Below are positions 1 to 7,673 of a stretch of DNA of 30,346 bases, one piece after another. This DNA comes from Actinomycetales bacterium UBA1416 (GTDB lineage: Bacteria > Actinomycetota > Actinomycetes > Actinomycetales > Actinomycetaceae): positions 1 through 30,346 of the forward strand of contig DBPQ01000012.1 of the NCBI GenBank assembly GCA_002304945.1. The letters run 5' to 3'. The notes under the pieces were generated by a model, which saw only the letters and a list, made by a program, of their open reading frames with translations, searched no databases and was not told the origin of the DNA. Each line of letters opens with the position of its first letter. Positions within the stretch are counted from its first letter, which is position 1. Made by a program: the position numbers and the translations under genes.

Positions 1-1
1 G

Positions 2-433
2 GTCGGCGCGGACGTCTTCGTCAAAGTCATCGACATCGACCTCGACCGTCGCCGCATCTCCCTGTCCATCAAGCAGGCCAACGAGGGTGTCGACCCCGGT
101 TCGGACGACTTCGACCCCTCGCTCTACGGCATGGCCACCGAGTACGACGAGAACGGGAACTACAAGTACCCGGAGGGCTTCGACCCGGAGACCAACGAGT
201 GGATGGAGGGCTACGAGACCCAGCGCGAGGCGTGGGAGACCCAGTACGCCCTCGCCCACGAGCGCTGGCTGGCCCACAAGGCCCAGGTCGCGCAGGCGAT
301 GGAAGCCGAGACCACCGGTGCTCCCGCCGAGGACCAGCAGAGCTCCTACTCCTCCGCCGGTGCGGCCTCGGAGGGCACCCTCGCCTCCGACGAGGCGCTC
401 GCCGCACTGCGGGAGAAGCTGACCGGCCACTGA
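2..433 (+). CDS. rpsA: 30S ribosomal protein S1, C-terminal part (5' truncated by window edge)
   Basis: The open frame enters from the left edge and ends at TGA 431-433. The first visible residues (VFVKVIDIDLDRRRISLSIK) are the closing strand of an S1/OB-fold RNA-binding repeat. They are followed by an acidic, aromatic-rich tail (DPSLYGMATEYDENGNYKYP) and an Ala/Glu-rich C-terminus ending EALAALREKLTGH, which is the usual tail of actinobacterial S1. S1 binds mRNA at the 30S subunit and helps unfold it for initiation. Only about 143 residues are visible, so the number of S1 repeats cannot be judged. The next gene, coaE, is the common actinobacterial neighbour. A GC-rich hairpin follows the stop. 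Confidence 0.93.
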   Translation, partial: VGADVFVKVIDIDLDRRRISLSIKQANEGVDPGSDDFDPSLYGMATEYDENGNYKYPEGFDPETNEWMEGYETQREAWETQYALAHERWLAHKAQVAQAMEAETTGAPAEDQQSSYSSAGAASEGTLASDEALAALREKLTGH

Positions 434-449
434 CCGGAGCGACACGCAG

Positions 450-478
450 CGGCCCGTCCCCGTGGAGGGGGCGGGTCG
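450..478 (+). terminator. Hairpin terminator after rpsA
   Basis: A 12-bp inverted repeat (450-461 with 467-478, core CCCGTCCCC / GGGGGCGGG, two G-U pairs) encloses a 5-nt loop GTGGA, 16 nt after the rpsA stop. No T-tract follows, which is common for actinobacterial intrinsic terminators. Confidence 0.6.
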
Positions 479-489
479 CTCCCGGATGC

Positions 490-495
490 GAGGAT
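490..495 (+). promoter_or_regulatory. Probable -10 box for coaE leader ORF
   Basis: GAGGAT lies 6 nt before an ATG at 502. This is the same box-to-start distance as at uvrB, uvrA, rapZ and rarA, and the hexamer resembles the TAGGAT boxes of uvrA, ctaB and rpsD except for G at its first base. If used, transcription would begin at the A of ATG 502. Confidence 0.4.
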
Positions 496-501
496 GGCTC
501 C

Positions 502-546
502 ATGGCACTCCTCCACCTGACATCCTCCCGAGGGGCCTCGCAGTGA
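502..546 (+). CDS. Putative 14-residue leader peptide coupled to coaE
   Basis: ATG 502 opens a frame MALLHLTSSRGASQ whose TGA stop (544-546) overlaps the GTG start of coaE (543-545) as GTGA. The ATG sits exactly 6 nt after a -10-like GAGGAT, so it may be a leaderless ORF at the 5' end of the coaE mRNA. The start of coaE has only a weak Shine-Dalgarno sequence, so termination-reinitiation from this ORF is a plausible way to load ribosomes on coaE. No product function is suggested; the sequence is too short for a family match. It could be a chance ORF in GC-rich DNA. Confidence 0.38.
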   Translation: MALLHLTSSRGASQ

Positions 547-1151
547 CGCTCCACGTCGGCCTCACCGGGGGCATCGGCTCGGGGAAGTCCACTGTCGCGC
601 AGCTCCTGGGCGGCCTGGGCGCCGTCGTCGTCGACCTCGACGAGGTGGCGCGCGACGTCGTCGCCCCCGGCACCGACGGGCTCGCCCGCGTCGCCGCGGC
701 GTTCCCCGGCGCCGTCACCGGCGGTGAGCTCGACCGGGCGGCGCTCGCCCGGATCGTGTTCGCGGAACCCGCGGCCAGGGAACGGCTCGAGGCGATCACC
801 CACCCGCTCATCCACGCCGAGGCGGAACGGCGCACGGCGGACCTCCCGGGCGATGCCGTGGTGGTCCACGACGTCCCCCTCCTCGTCGAGAAGGACCTGG
901 GGGACCGGTACGACGTCGTCGTCGTGGTCGCGGCACCCGAGGCGGTGCGCCGCGCCCGGCTGCGCGCCGGCCGGGGGATGGACGACGCCGCCATCGACGC
1001 GCGCCTGCACGCCCAGGCGGACGACGCGGCACGCCGCGCGGTGGCGGACGTGTGGGTGGACAACGGGGGCGGCCTCGAGGAGCTCCGGGACACCGTGCGC
1101 GACCTGTGGCAGCACGTCCTGCTCCCGGCGGCGGCCGCGAGCGACGGCTGA
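543..1151 (+). CDS. coaE: Dephospho-CoA kinase
   Basis: CoaE phosphorylates the 3'-hydroxyl of dephospho-CoA with ATP, the last step of coenzyme A synthesis, in the cytoplasm. The 202-residue product has the P-loop GGIGSGKS at residues 9-16, followed by the family's Asp-rich segment (VVVDLDEVARDVV) and the lid region HPLIHAEAE near residue 85. A hydrophobic strand VHDVPLLVEKD and the R-x-RAGRGM stretch complete the usual kinase core. Length matches the family's roughly 200 residues. GTG 543 was chosen because family members start a few residues before the P-loop; upstream in-frame starts would add an unrelated basic tail. The start overlaps the stop of a short upstream ORF (GTGA). uvrB follows after 33 nt but has its own promoter. 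Confidence 0.93.
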   Translation: MTLHVGLTGGIGSGKSTVAQLLGGLGAVVVDLDEVARDVVAPGTDGLARVAAAFPGAVTGGELDRAALARIVFAEPAARERLEAITHPLIHAEAERRTADLPGDAVVVHDVPLLVEKDLGDRYDVVVVVAAPEAVRRARLRAGRGMDDAAIDARLHAQADDAARRAVADVWVDNGGGLEELRDTVRDLWQHVLLPAAAASDG

Positions 1152-1172
1152 GAGGCTGTCTGCGGTCCGACG

Positions 1173-1178
1173 TACCCT
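1173..1178 (+). promoter_or_regulatory. -10 box of uvrB (leaderless start)
   Basis: TACCCT fits the actinobacterial TAnnnT -10 consensus and ends 6 nt before the uvrB ATG at 1185, so the predicted transcription start coincides with the start codon. No Shine-Dalgarno sequence and no LexA-type palindrome are visible before this gene. Confidence 0.6.
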
Positions 1179-1184
1179 TGGGGC

Positions 1185-3242
1185 ATGAGACCGGTCACCG
1201 AGCTGATCCGCGCCGAGGCCCCCTTCGAGGTGATCTCGGACTTCACCCCGTCCGGCGACCAGCCCCAGGCGATCGCGGATCTTGCCGCCCGGCTCCGCGC
1301 GGGGGAGAAGGACATCGTGCTCCTCGGGGCCACCGGGACGGGGAAGTCCGCGACGACGGCGTGGCTCGTCGAGCAGGTGCAGCGGCCCACGCTCGTGATG
1401 GCGCCGAACAAGACGCTCGCGGCGCAGCTCGCCGCCGAGTTCCGCGAGCTGCTGCCGAACAACGCGGTGGAGTACTTCGTCTCCTACTACGACTACTACC
1501 AGCCCGAGGCCTACGTCCCGCAGACGGACACCTACATCGAGAAGGACTCCTCGATCAACGACGAGATCGACCGCATGCGCCACAGCGCGACCGCGTGGCT
1601 CTCCGAGCGGCGGGACGTCGTGATGGTGGCCTCGGTCAGCTGCATCTACGGCCTTGGCGACCCGATCGACTATGCCAACATGGTCGTCTCCCTCCGCCCC
1701 GGCCAGCACCGCGACAGGGACGAGCTCCTGCGCAAGCTCATCGAGATCCGCTATGAGCGCAACGACATCGCCTTCGAACGGAATATGTTCCGGGTCCGGG
1801 GGGACACGGTGGAGCTCTACCCCGCCTACTACCGGGACCACGCCGTCCGGGTGGAGTTCTTCGGGGATGAGATTGACCGCATCTCTGACTTCAACCCCGT
1901 CACCGGCGCGGTGAACCGCCACCTGAACCACATCGCCATCTACCCGGCCAGCCACTATGTCACCACCAAGGACAAGATGGACCGGGCCATCGGCGAGATC
2001 CGCCGGGAGCTGGAGGAACAGGTGAAGTACTTCACCGACAGCGGCAAGCTGGTGGAGGCCCAGCGCCTCCGGCAGCGGACGGAGTACGACATGGAGATGA
2101 TGGCGGAGCTGGGCTACTGCTCCGGCATCGAGAACTACTCCCGCCACATCGACGGGCGCGGACCCGGCACGCCCCCGCACACGCTGCTCGACTACTTCCC
2201 CGAGGACTTCCTCCTCGTCATCGACGAGTCGCACGTGACCGTTCCCCAGATCGGCGCGATGTTCGAGGGCGACTCCTCCCGGAAGCGGACCCTCGTCGAC
2301 CACGGCTTCCGCCTGCCCTCGGCCCTCGACAACCGTCCCCTCACGTGGGAGGAGTTCCTGGAGCGGACCGGCCAGACCGTCTACCTCTCCGCCACCCCCG
2401 GGCCGTGGGAGCTGAGCCGGTCCGACGGCGTGGTCGAGCAGATCATCCGGCCCACGGGACTCGTGGACCCCAGGGTGGTGGTCAAGTCCACCCGCGGCCA
2501 GATCGACGATCTGCTGGCGGAGGTGCGGACCCGGGTGGAAAGGAACGAACGGGTGCTGGTCACGACCCTCACCAAGCGGATGGCGGAGGATCTCACCGAC
2601 TACCTCCTCGAGCGCGGCGTGAAGGTGCAGTACCTGCACTCCGACGTCGACACCCTGCGCCGCGTGGAGCTGCTGCGCGAGCTGCGGCTCGGGCAGTTCG
2701 ACGTGCTCGTGGGCATCAACCTCCTGCGCGAGGGCCTCGACCTGCCCGAGGTCTCGCTCGTGGCCATCCTCGACGCCGACAAGCAGGGGTTCCTGCGGTC
2801 CGCCACCTCGCTCATCCAGACCATCGGCCGGGCTGCCCGCAACGTGTCCGGCGAGGTGCACATGTACGCGGACTCCGTCACCGATGCGATGGCGCGGGCC
2901 ATCGAGGAGACGGACCGGCGCCGCGAGAAGCAGATCGCCTACAACACCGCCAACGGGATCGATCCGACCCCGCTGCGCAAGCGCATCGGGGACATCACCG
3001 ACGCCCTCGCCCGCGAGGACGTCGACACCCGGCAACTCCTCGAGGGCGGGTACCGGCAACCCGGACGCCGGCGCGACGCCTCCCCGAGGGTGCGCGCCGA
3101 GGGAGACCTCGCGGACCTCATCGCCCAGCTCTCGGAGCAGATGCACGCCGCGGCGGCGGAACTCCAGTTCGAGCTCGCCGCCCGGCTCCGTGACGAGATC
3201 GCCGACCTCAAGAAGGAGCTCCGCCAGATGCGGGGGGCCTGA
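1185..3242 (+). CDS. uvrB: Excinuclease ABC subunit B (UvrB helicase)
   Basis: UvrB is the damage-verifying helicase of nucleotide excision repair, loaded by UvrA and then bound by UvrC. The product has 685 residues, a normal length. Visible motifs: Walker A GATGTGKS (48-55), the damage-probing beta-hairpin region YYDYYQPEAYVPQTDTY (from about 100), the DEAD-like box VIDESHVTVPQI (near 350), helicase motifs YLSATPG, TTLTKRMAEDLTDYL and QTIGRAARN, and a C-terminal UVR domain (LQFELAARLRDEIADLKKEL) that contacts UvrC. The start is ATG 1185, directly after a -10 box. Odd: residues about 156-322 use different codons (TAT, GAT, AAT, ATT; CTG in place of CTC) and carry residues that recall clostridial UvrB (GDPIDYANMVVSLRPG, HIAIYPASHYVTTKDKMDRA), while both flanks look actinobacterial. 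This suggests a recombinant gene. Confidence 0.98.
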   Translation: MRPVTELIRAEAPFEVISDFTPSGDQPQAIADLAARLRAGEKDIVLLGATGTGKSATTAWLVEQVQRPTLVMAPNKTLAAQLAAEFRELLPNNAVEYFVSYYDYYQPEAYVPQTDTYIEKDSSINDEIDRMRHSATAWLSERRDVVMVASVSCIYGLGDPIDYANMVVSLRPGQHRDRDELLRKLIEIRYERNDIAFERNMFRVRGDTVELYPAYYRDHAVRVEFFGDEIDRISDFNPVTGAVNRHLNHIAIYPASHYVTTKDKMDRAIGEIRRELEEQVKYFTDSGKLVEAQRLRQRTEYDMEMMAELGYCSGIENYSRHIDGRGPGTPPHTLLDYFPEDFLLVIDESHVTVPQIGAMFEGDSSRKRTLVDHGFRLPSALDNRPLTWEEFLERTGQTVYLSATPGPWELSRSDGVVEQIIRPTGLVDPRVVVKSTRGQIDDLLAEVRTRVERNERVLVTTLTKRMAEDLTDYLLERGVKVQYLHSDVDTLRRVELLRELRLGQFDVLVGINLLREGLDLPEVSLVAILDADKQGFLRSATSLIQTIGRAARNVSGEVHMYADSVTDAMARAIEETDRRREKQIAYNTANGIDPTPLRKRIGDITDALAREDVDTRQLLEGGYRQPGRRRDASPRVRAEGDLADLIAQLSEQMHAAAAELQFELAARLRDEIADLKKELRQMRGA

Positions 3243-3246
3243 TTGG

Positions 3247-3273
3247 TTGCACTGCCCGGCGGCGGGATACCCT
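3247..3273 (+). promoter_or_regulatory. Probable promoter of terC-like gene
   Basis: TACCCT (3268-3273) is a TAnnnT -10 box. A -35-like TTGCAC lies at 3247-3252 with a short 15-nt spacer, so the -35 assignment is weak. The implied leader is about 38 nt, too short for a known manganese riboswitch. Confidence 0.45.
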
Positions 3274-3317
3274 GAGGCGGTTCAGAGCCTCACGTGCAGG
3301 CGAGTTCCGGAGGACAC

Positions 3318-4418
3318 ATGGGTTCAGCGCATCTCTCGCCCGCGTTCGAGGCGACCACCCTCGGCATCATGGTGGTCATCATCGTCCTCGACCTCCTCTA
3401 CGTGGTGCGGCGCCCCCACGTCCCCTCCTTCCGGGAGGCCTCGATCTGGGCGATCTTCTACATCAGCCTCGGCCTCCTCTTCGGTGTGGTGCTCGGCTTC
3501 GTCGCCAACTGGCAGGTGGCCGGCGAGTTCTTCGCGGGATTCCTCACCGAGAAGAGCCTGTCGGTGGACAACCTGTTCATCTTCGTCATCATCCTGGCGA
3601 AGTTCCGGGTGCCGCCGCGCAACCAGCCCGAGGTGCTCATGATCGGCATCATCATCGCCCTCGTGCTCCGCGGCATCCTCATCGTCCTCGGCGCCGCCGC
3701 GATCGAGCGGTTCTCCTGGGTCTTCTACCTCTTCGGCGCCTTCCTCATCTACACCGCGGTGCGGCTCGTGTCCGGGCACGGGGACGACGAGGAGTACCGC
3801 GAGAACGCCCTCATCGGCACCCTCCGCCGCTTCCTCCCGATCCACGACGAGTACGACGGCGCGAAGATCCGCACCCGCATCGACGGACGGACGATGTTCA
3901 CGCCGATGCTCGTGGTCATCCTCGCCCTGGGGTCCACCGACCTCCTGTTCGCCCTGGACTCCATCCCCGCGATCTACGGGCTCACCCAGGACCCGTTCAT
4001 CGTCTTCTCCACCAATCTCTTCGCCCTCATGGGGCTGCGACAGCTCTACTTCCTGCTGGGCGGACTGCTCGACCGGCTGGTGTACCTGCCCTACGGGTTG
4101 TCCTTCATCCTCGCCTTCATCGGGGTCAAGCTCGTGCTGCACGCCCTCCACGAGAACACGCTGCCCTTCATCAACGGCGGCGAGCACGTGACGGTGCCGG
4201 AGATCCCGATCTGGCTCTCCCTCTCGGTCATCCTCGTGACCCTGGCCGTCACCACCGTGCTGTCACTCACGGTGGGCGCGGCAAGGGCCCCGCACGGCGC
4301 GCCCCACCACCCCGAGATCCCGCACGACGGCGTCGCCCCCACCGAGGACGCGGAGGTCATGGAGAGGATCGACGATCTCACCCGCTACGATCCCCCCTCG
4401 CCCACGTCGTCCTCCTGA
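3318..4418 (+). CDS. TerC family integral membrane protein
   Basis: The 366-residue product is highly hydrophobic, with about eight predicted membrane segments. It carries the two TerC-family signatures: SVDNLFIFVIIL (near residue 80) and LALGSTDLLFALDSIPAI (near residues 205-222), whose membrane-embedded acidic residues are thought to coordinate metal. A cytoplasmic loop (HGDDEEYRENALIGTLRRF...) separates the halves, and the C-terminal tail is acidic and Pro/Ser-rich. Family members (TerC, Alx, MeeF/MeeY) are linked to tellurite resistance and Mn(II) export during protein secretion; which applies here cannot be read from sequence. ATG 3318 is preceded by GGAGGA at 3 nt spacing; a GTG at 3294 is possible but lacks this signal. 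It stands alone between uvrB and a convergent YciI gene. Confidence 0.92.
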   Translation: MGSAHLSPAFEATTLGIMVVIIVLDLLYVVRRPHVPSFREASIWAIFYISLGLLFGVVLGFVANWQVAGEFFAGFLTEKSLSVDNLFIFVIILAKFRVPPRNQPEVLMIGIIIALVLRGILIVLGAAAIERFSWVFYLFGAFLIYTAVRLVSGHGDDEEYRENALIGTLRRFLPIHDEYDGAKIRTRIDGRTMFTPMLVVILALGSTDLLFALDSIPAIYGLTQDPFIVFSTNLFALMGLRQLYFLLGGLLDRLVYLPYGLSFILAFIGVKLVLHALHENTLPFINGGEHVTVPEIPIWLSLSVILVTLAVTTVLSLTVGAARAPHGAPHHPEIPHDGVAPTEDAEVMERIDDLTRYDPPSPTSSS

Positions 4419-4443
4419 CGAGGAGCGCCCGGGACGTAAGGTC

Positions 4444-4725
4444 TCAGGCGGGGGGAGCGAGCACACCGAGGACCGGTTGCCACTCCTCGGCGGTCCGTGC
4501 CGCGATGCAGTCCTCGACGAGGAACGGGTCCTCCTCCAGGAGCTCCAGCGCCGCCTCGGGCGACGCGGCCTCCATGACGATGAGCGCACCGTTGGACGCC
4601 GGGAGCGGACCGGAGGTGAGGAGCGAACCCGCCTCGTGCAACTCCCGGAGGAAGGCCCGGTGAGCGGGCCGCACCTCGGAGAGATCCCTGTCCGTCACGT
4701 ACTGGTAGCCGACCGCGATGATCAT
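4444..4725 (-). CDS. YciI-like protein
   Basis: A 93-residue protein of the YciI / dimeric alpha-beta barrel type. It begins MIIAVGYQYVTDRD, has the conserved His in the R-P-x-H segment (RPAHRAFLREL, His22) and the family's hydrophobic-acidic segment EEDPFLVEDCIA, with the GxL-x-ASNGALIVMEA strand between. YciI proteins have an uncertain role; some are proposed hydrolases or fused to sigma factors and dehalogenases. The start ATG (4725-4723) follows a minus-strand TAGGGT box by 7 nt, so the mRNA is probably leaderless; an upstream in-frame ATG at 4782 would lie beyond this promoter. It converges with the terC-like gene (25-nt gap) and diverges from uvrA, sharing its SOS-box-bearing intergenic region. 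Confidence 0.8.
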   Translation of the reverse strand: MIIAVGYQYVTDRDLSEVRPAHRAFLRELHEAGSLLTSGPLPASNGALIVMEAASPEAALELLEEDPFLVEDCIAARTAEEWQPVLGVLAPPA

Positions 4726-4732
4726 GGGGCCC

Positions 4733-4738
4733 ACCCTA
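4733..4738 (-). promoter_or_regulatory. -10 box of YciI-like gene
   Basis: On the minus strand TAGGGT ends 7 nt before the ATG of the YciI-like gene, which implies a leaderless or nearly leaderless transcript. Confidence 0.5.
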
Positions 4739-4783
4739 GCCGGGGAGCCGTACGGGTGGGCGGCGAACCGGCGACACCTCATC

Positions 4784-4799
4784 TCGAACGTGTGTACGA
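4784..4799 (+). promoter_or_regulatory. LexA-binding SOS box upstream of uvrA
   Basis: TCGAACGTGTGTACGA matches the Gram-positive/actinobacterial LexA operator TCGAAC-N4-GTTCGA with one mismatch (A for T in the right half). It covers the position where the -35 of the uvrA promoter should be (the -10 is 4815-4820), so LexA binding would block uvrA and the coupled uvrC until DNA damage. The box also lies upstream of the divergent YciI-like gene and could affect it. Confidence 0.82.
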
Positions 4800-4814
4800 A
4801 CCCAGATGGTGACC

Positions 4815-4820
4815 TAGGAT
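4815..4820 (+). promoter_or_regulatory. -10 box of uvrA (leaderless start)
   Basis: TAGGAT ends 6 nt before GTG 4827, placing the predicted transcription start at the start codon. The 13-mer GTGACCTAGGATG around it recurs exactly at the ctaB promoter (22996-23008). Confidence 0.65.
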
Positions 4821-4826
4821 GTTGCA

Positions 4827-7673
4827 GTGAATGATCGCCTGCTAGTGAGCGGGGCCCGCGAGCACAACCTCAAGGACGTCTCCCTCGAGCTGCCCCGGGA
4901 CCGGCTCATCGTGTTCACCGGGCTGTCCGGCTCCGGGAAGTCGTCGCTCGCCTTCGACACCATCTTCGCCGAGGGGCAGCGGCGCTACGTCGAGTCCCTC
5001 TCGTCCTACGCCCGCCAGTTCCTCGGCCAGATGGACAAGCCCCACGTCGACTTCATCGAGGGGCTGTCGCCCGCGGTGTCGATCGACCAGAAGGGGACGA
5101 ACCGCAACCCACGGTCCACCGTCGGCACGATCACGGAGGTGCACGACTACCTGCGCCTGCTCTTCGCACGGGCCGGCACGCAGACCTGCCCCACCTGCGG
5201 TGAGGTCGTGACCGCGCAGACCCCGCAGCAGATCGTCGACCGGTTGACCTCGCTCCCGGAGGGGACACGCTTCCAGCTCCTCGCCCCGATCGTCCGGGGG
5301 CGCAAGGGCGAGCACGCCGAGCTGCTGGCCGAGCTGCAGCAGAAGGGCTTCGCCCGGGCGAAGGTGGACGGCACGGTCGTGTCCCTCGCCCAGCCGCCAA
5401 CGCTCACCAAGAACCTGAAGCACTCCATCGACGTGGTCGTGGACCGTCTCGTGGTGCGCGACGGTGTCCGGCAACGCTTCACGGACTCCGTCGAGACCGC
5501 CCTGGCCCTCGCCGAGGGCCAGGTGCTCGCCGAGTTCGTCGACCGCGACGAGGACGATCCCGAGCGCATCATCCCGTTCTCCGAGAAGCGGGCCTGCCCC
5601 AACCAGCATCCCCTCGCCCTGGCCGAGATCGAGCCGCGCACCTTCTCCTTCAACGCCCCCTACGGCGCGTGCCCGGAGTGCGACGGGATCGGCACCAGCG
5701 TGGAGGTGGATCCCGAACTCGTGGTGCCGAACGAGGACCTCTCCCTCGCGGAGGGTGCCATCGCGGTGTGGCCGGGGGAGCGGTCGCAGTACTACTTCCG
5801 CCTCATCGCCGCCCTCGCGGAGGACCTGAAGTTCTCCGTCGACGTGCCGTGGCGAGCCCTGCCGGAGCGCGCGAGGCAGGCGCTGCTCCACGGCAACGAC
5901 TACGAGGTGCACGTCAAGTACAAGAACAGGTGGGGCCGGGAACGGAGCTACACCAGCGGGTTCGAGGGTGCGATCCACTACATCAACCGCAAGCACGCCG
6001 AGACCGAGTCCGACTCCTCGCGGGAGCGGTACCAGGGATTCATGCGGGAGATCCCGTGCGCCGTGTGCCACGGTGCCCGGCTGCGCCCCGAGGTCCTCGC
6101 CGTGAAGGTGGGGGGCCTGTCCATCGCGGAACTGTCCGACCTCTCCATCGATCGTGCCAAGCAGTTCCTGGACCGGCTCATCCTGACGGAGCGCGAGGCG
6201 GCGATCGCGGCCCAGGTGCTGAAGGAGATCCACGCGCGGCTCGGCTTCCTCCTCGACGTCGGTCTCGACTACCTGACCCTCTCCCGTGCGGCCGGCACCC
6301 TCTCGGGCGGTGAGGCCCAGCGGATCCGCCTGGCGACCCAGATCGGGTCCGGGCTCGTGGGGGTCCTCTACGTCCTCGACGAGCCCAGCATCGGCCTGCA
6401 CCAGCGGGACAACCGGCGCCTCATCGAGACCCTCACCAGGCTGCGCGACCTCGGCAACACGCTCATCGTCGTGGAACACGACGAGGACACCATCCGCTCC
6501 TCCGACTGGGTGGTGGACATCGGTCCCGGCGCGGGCGAGCACGGCGGCGAGATCGTGCACTCGGGCACCTATGCCGATCTGCTGGACGCACCGCGGTCGA
6601 TCACGGGTGACTACCTGGCGGGGCGGCGCCAGATCCCGCTGCCACCCGTCCGCCGCCCCCGGGACCCCGGACGCGTGCTGACGGTGCAGCACGCCCGCGA
6701 GCACAACCTCAAGGACGTCACGGTGGAGTTCCCCCTCGGCTGCCTCGTCGCCGTCACCGGCGTGTCGGGCTCCGGGAAGTCCACGCTCGTGAACACCGTC
6801 CTGTACAACGTGCTCGCCAGGGAGCTCAACCGGTCCCGCGTGGTGGCCGGCAGGCACAAGTCCGTCTCCGGGATCGAGCACCTCGACAAGGTCGTGCACG
6901 TCGACCAGTCCCCGATCGGCCGGACGCCACGGTCCAACCCCGCCACCTACACCGGGGTCTGGGATCACATGCGCCGGCTGTTCGCGGAGACCACCGAGGC
7001 GAAGGTCCGGGGGTACGGGCCCGGCCGCTTCTCCTTCAACGTCAAGGGCGGACGCTGCGAGGCCTGCAGGGGCGACGGCACCCTGAAGATCGAGATGAAC
7101 TTCCTCCCGGACGTCTACGTGCCCTGCGAGGTGTGCCACGGCGCGCGGTACAACCGGGAGACCCTCGAGGTCCACTACAAGGGCCGGAACGTCGCCGACG
7201 TGCTCGACATGCCGATCTCCGAGGCCGCCGAGTTCTTCCGGGCGGTGCCGGCCATCGCGCGCCACCTCGACACCCTCACGAGCGTGGGTCTCGGCTACGT
7301 CCGGCTCGGGCAGAGTGCGCCGACCCTCTCCGGGGGCGAGGCACAGCGGGTGAAGCTCGCCTCCGAGCTGCACCGCCGCTCCTTCGGCCGCAGCATCTAC
7401 GTGCTGGACGAGCCCACCACCGGGCTGCACTTCGAGGACATCCGCAAGCTCCTCCTCGTGCTCCAGGGGCTCGTCGACAAGGGCAACACGGTCATCGTCA
7501 TCGAGCACAACCTCGACGTCATCAAATGCGCGGACTGGGTGATCGACCTGGGTCCCGAGGGCGGCGACGGCGGGGGCGAGGTGATCGCCGAGGGCACCCC
7601 CGAGGAAGTGGCCCGCGAGTCCCGGTCCCACACGGGCCGCTTCCTCCAGCCGCTGCTGGACGCCGTGCCGTGA
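4827..7673 (+). CDS. uvrA: Excinuclease ABC subunit A (UvrA)
   Basis: UvrA is the dimeric ATPase that finds DNA lesions and delivers UvrB. The 948-residue product has two ABC ATPase modules: Walker A GLSGSGKSS (32-40) and GVSGSGKST (about 645), and signatures LSGGEAQRIRLA (about 491) and LSGGEAQRVKLA (about 833). Zinc-binding Cys pairs are visible at CPTC (121-124), and at GRCEAC (about 743) with CEVC (about 767). In the central finger the first pair is altered (ACPNQHPLALAE near 256) while the second remains (GACPEC near 281), which is how I recall other actinobacterial UvrA proteins. GTG 4827 follows a -10 box by 6 nt, and an SOS box overlaps the promoter. uvrC begins inside its stop codon. 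Confidence 0.98.
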   Translation: MNDRLLVSGAREHNLKDVSLELPRDRLIVFTGLSGSGKSSLAFDTIFAEGQRRYVESLSSYARQFLGQMDKPHVDFIEGLSPAVSIDQKGTNRNPRSTVGTITEVHDYLRLLFARAGTQTCPTCGEVVTAQTPQQIVDRLTSLPEGTRFQLLAPIVRGRKGEHAELLAELQQKGFARAKVDGTVVSLAQPPTLTKNLKHSIDVVVDRLVVRDGVRQRFTDSVETALALAEGQVLAEFVDRDEDDPERIIPFSEKRACPNQHPLALAEIEPRTFSFNAPYGACPECDGIGTSVEVDPELVVPNEDLSLAEGAIAVWPGERSQYYFRLIAALAEDLKFSVDVPWRALPERARQALLHGNDYEVHVKYKNRWGRERSYTSGFEGAIHYINRKHAETESDSSRERYQGFMREIPCAVCHGARLRPEVLAVKVGGLSIAELSDLSIDRAKQFLDRLILTEREAAIAAQVLKEIHARLGFLLDVGLDYLTLSRAAGTLSGGEAQRIRLATQIGSGLVGVLYVLDEPSIGLHQRDNRRLIETLTRLRDLGNTLIVVEHDEDTIRSSDWVVDIGPGAGEHGGEIVHSGTYADLLDAPRSITGDYLAGRRQIPLPPVRRPRDPGRVLTVQHAREHNLKDVTVEFPLGCLVAVTGVSGSGKSTLVNTVLYNVLARELNRSRVVAGRHKSVSGIEHLDKVVHVDQSPIGRTPRSNPATYTGVWDHMRRLFAETTEAKVRGYGPGRFSFNVKGGRCEACRGDGTLKIEMNFLPDVYVPCEVCHGARYNRETLEVHYKGRNVADVLDMPISEAAEFFRAVPAIARHLDTLTSVGLGYVRLGQSAPTLSGGEAQRVKLASELHRRSFGRSIYVLDEPTTGLHFEDIRKLLLVLQGLVDKGNTVIVIEHNLDVIKCADWVIDLGPEGGDGGGEVIAEGTPEEVARESRSHTGRFLQPLLDAVP

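Noticed and set aside
69..3146. A 1025-codon open frame on the minus strand opposite rpsA, coaE and uvrB
   Set aside because: It runs antisense to three well-recognised genes, has Gly/Val/His/Asp-rich low-complexity composition and no known domain; such frames arise in GC-rich DNA from codon bias.
3274..3317. Manganese (yybP-ykoY) riboswitch before the terC-like gene
   Set aside because: The predicted leader is only about 38 nt, too short for the riboswitch, and its conserved loops are not visible.
4842..7631. A 929-codon minus-strand frame opposite uvrA
   Set aside because: Mirror of uvrA with no recognisable motif; uvrA itself has complete ABC motifs.
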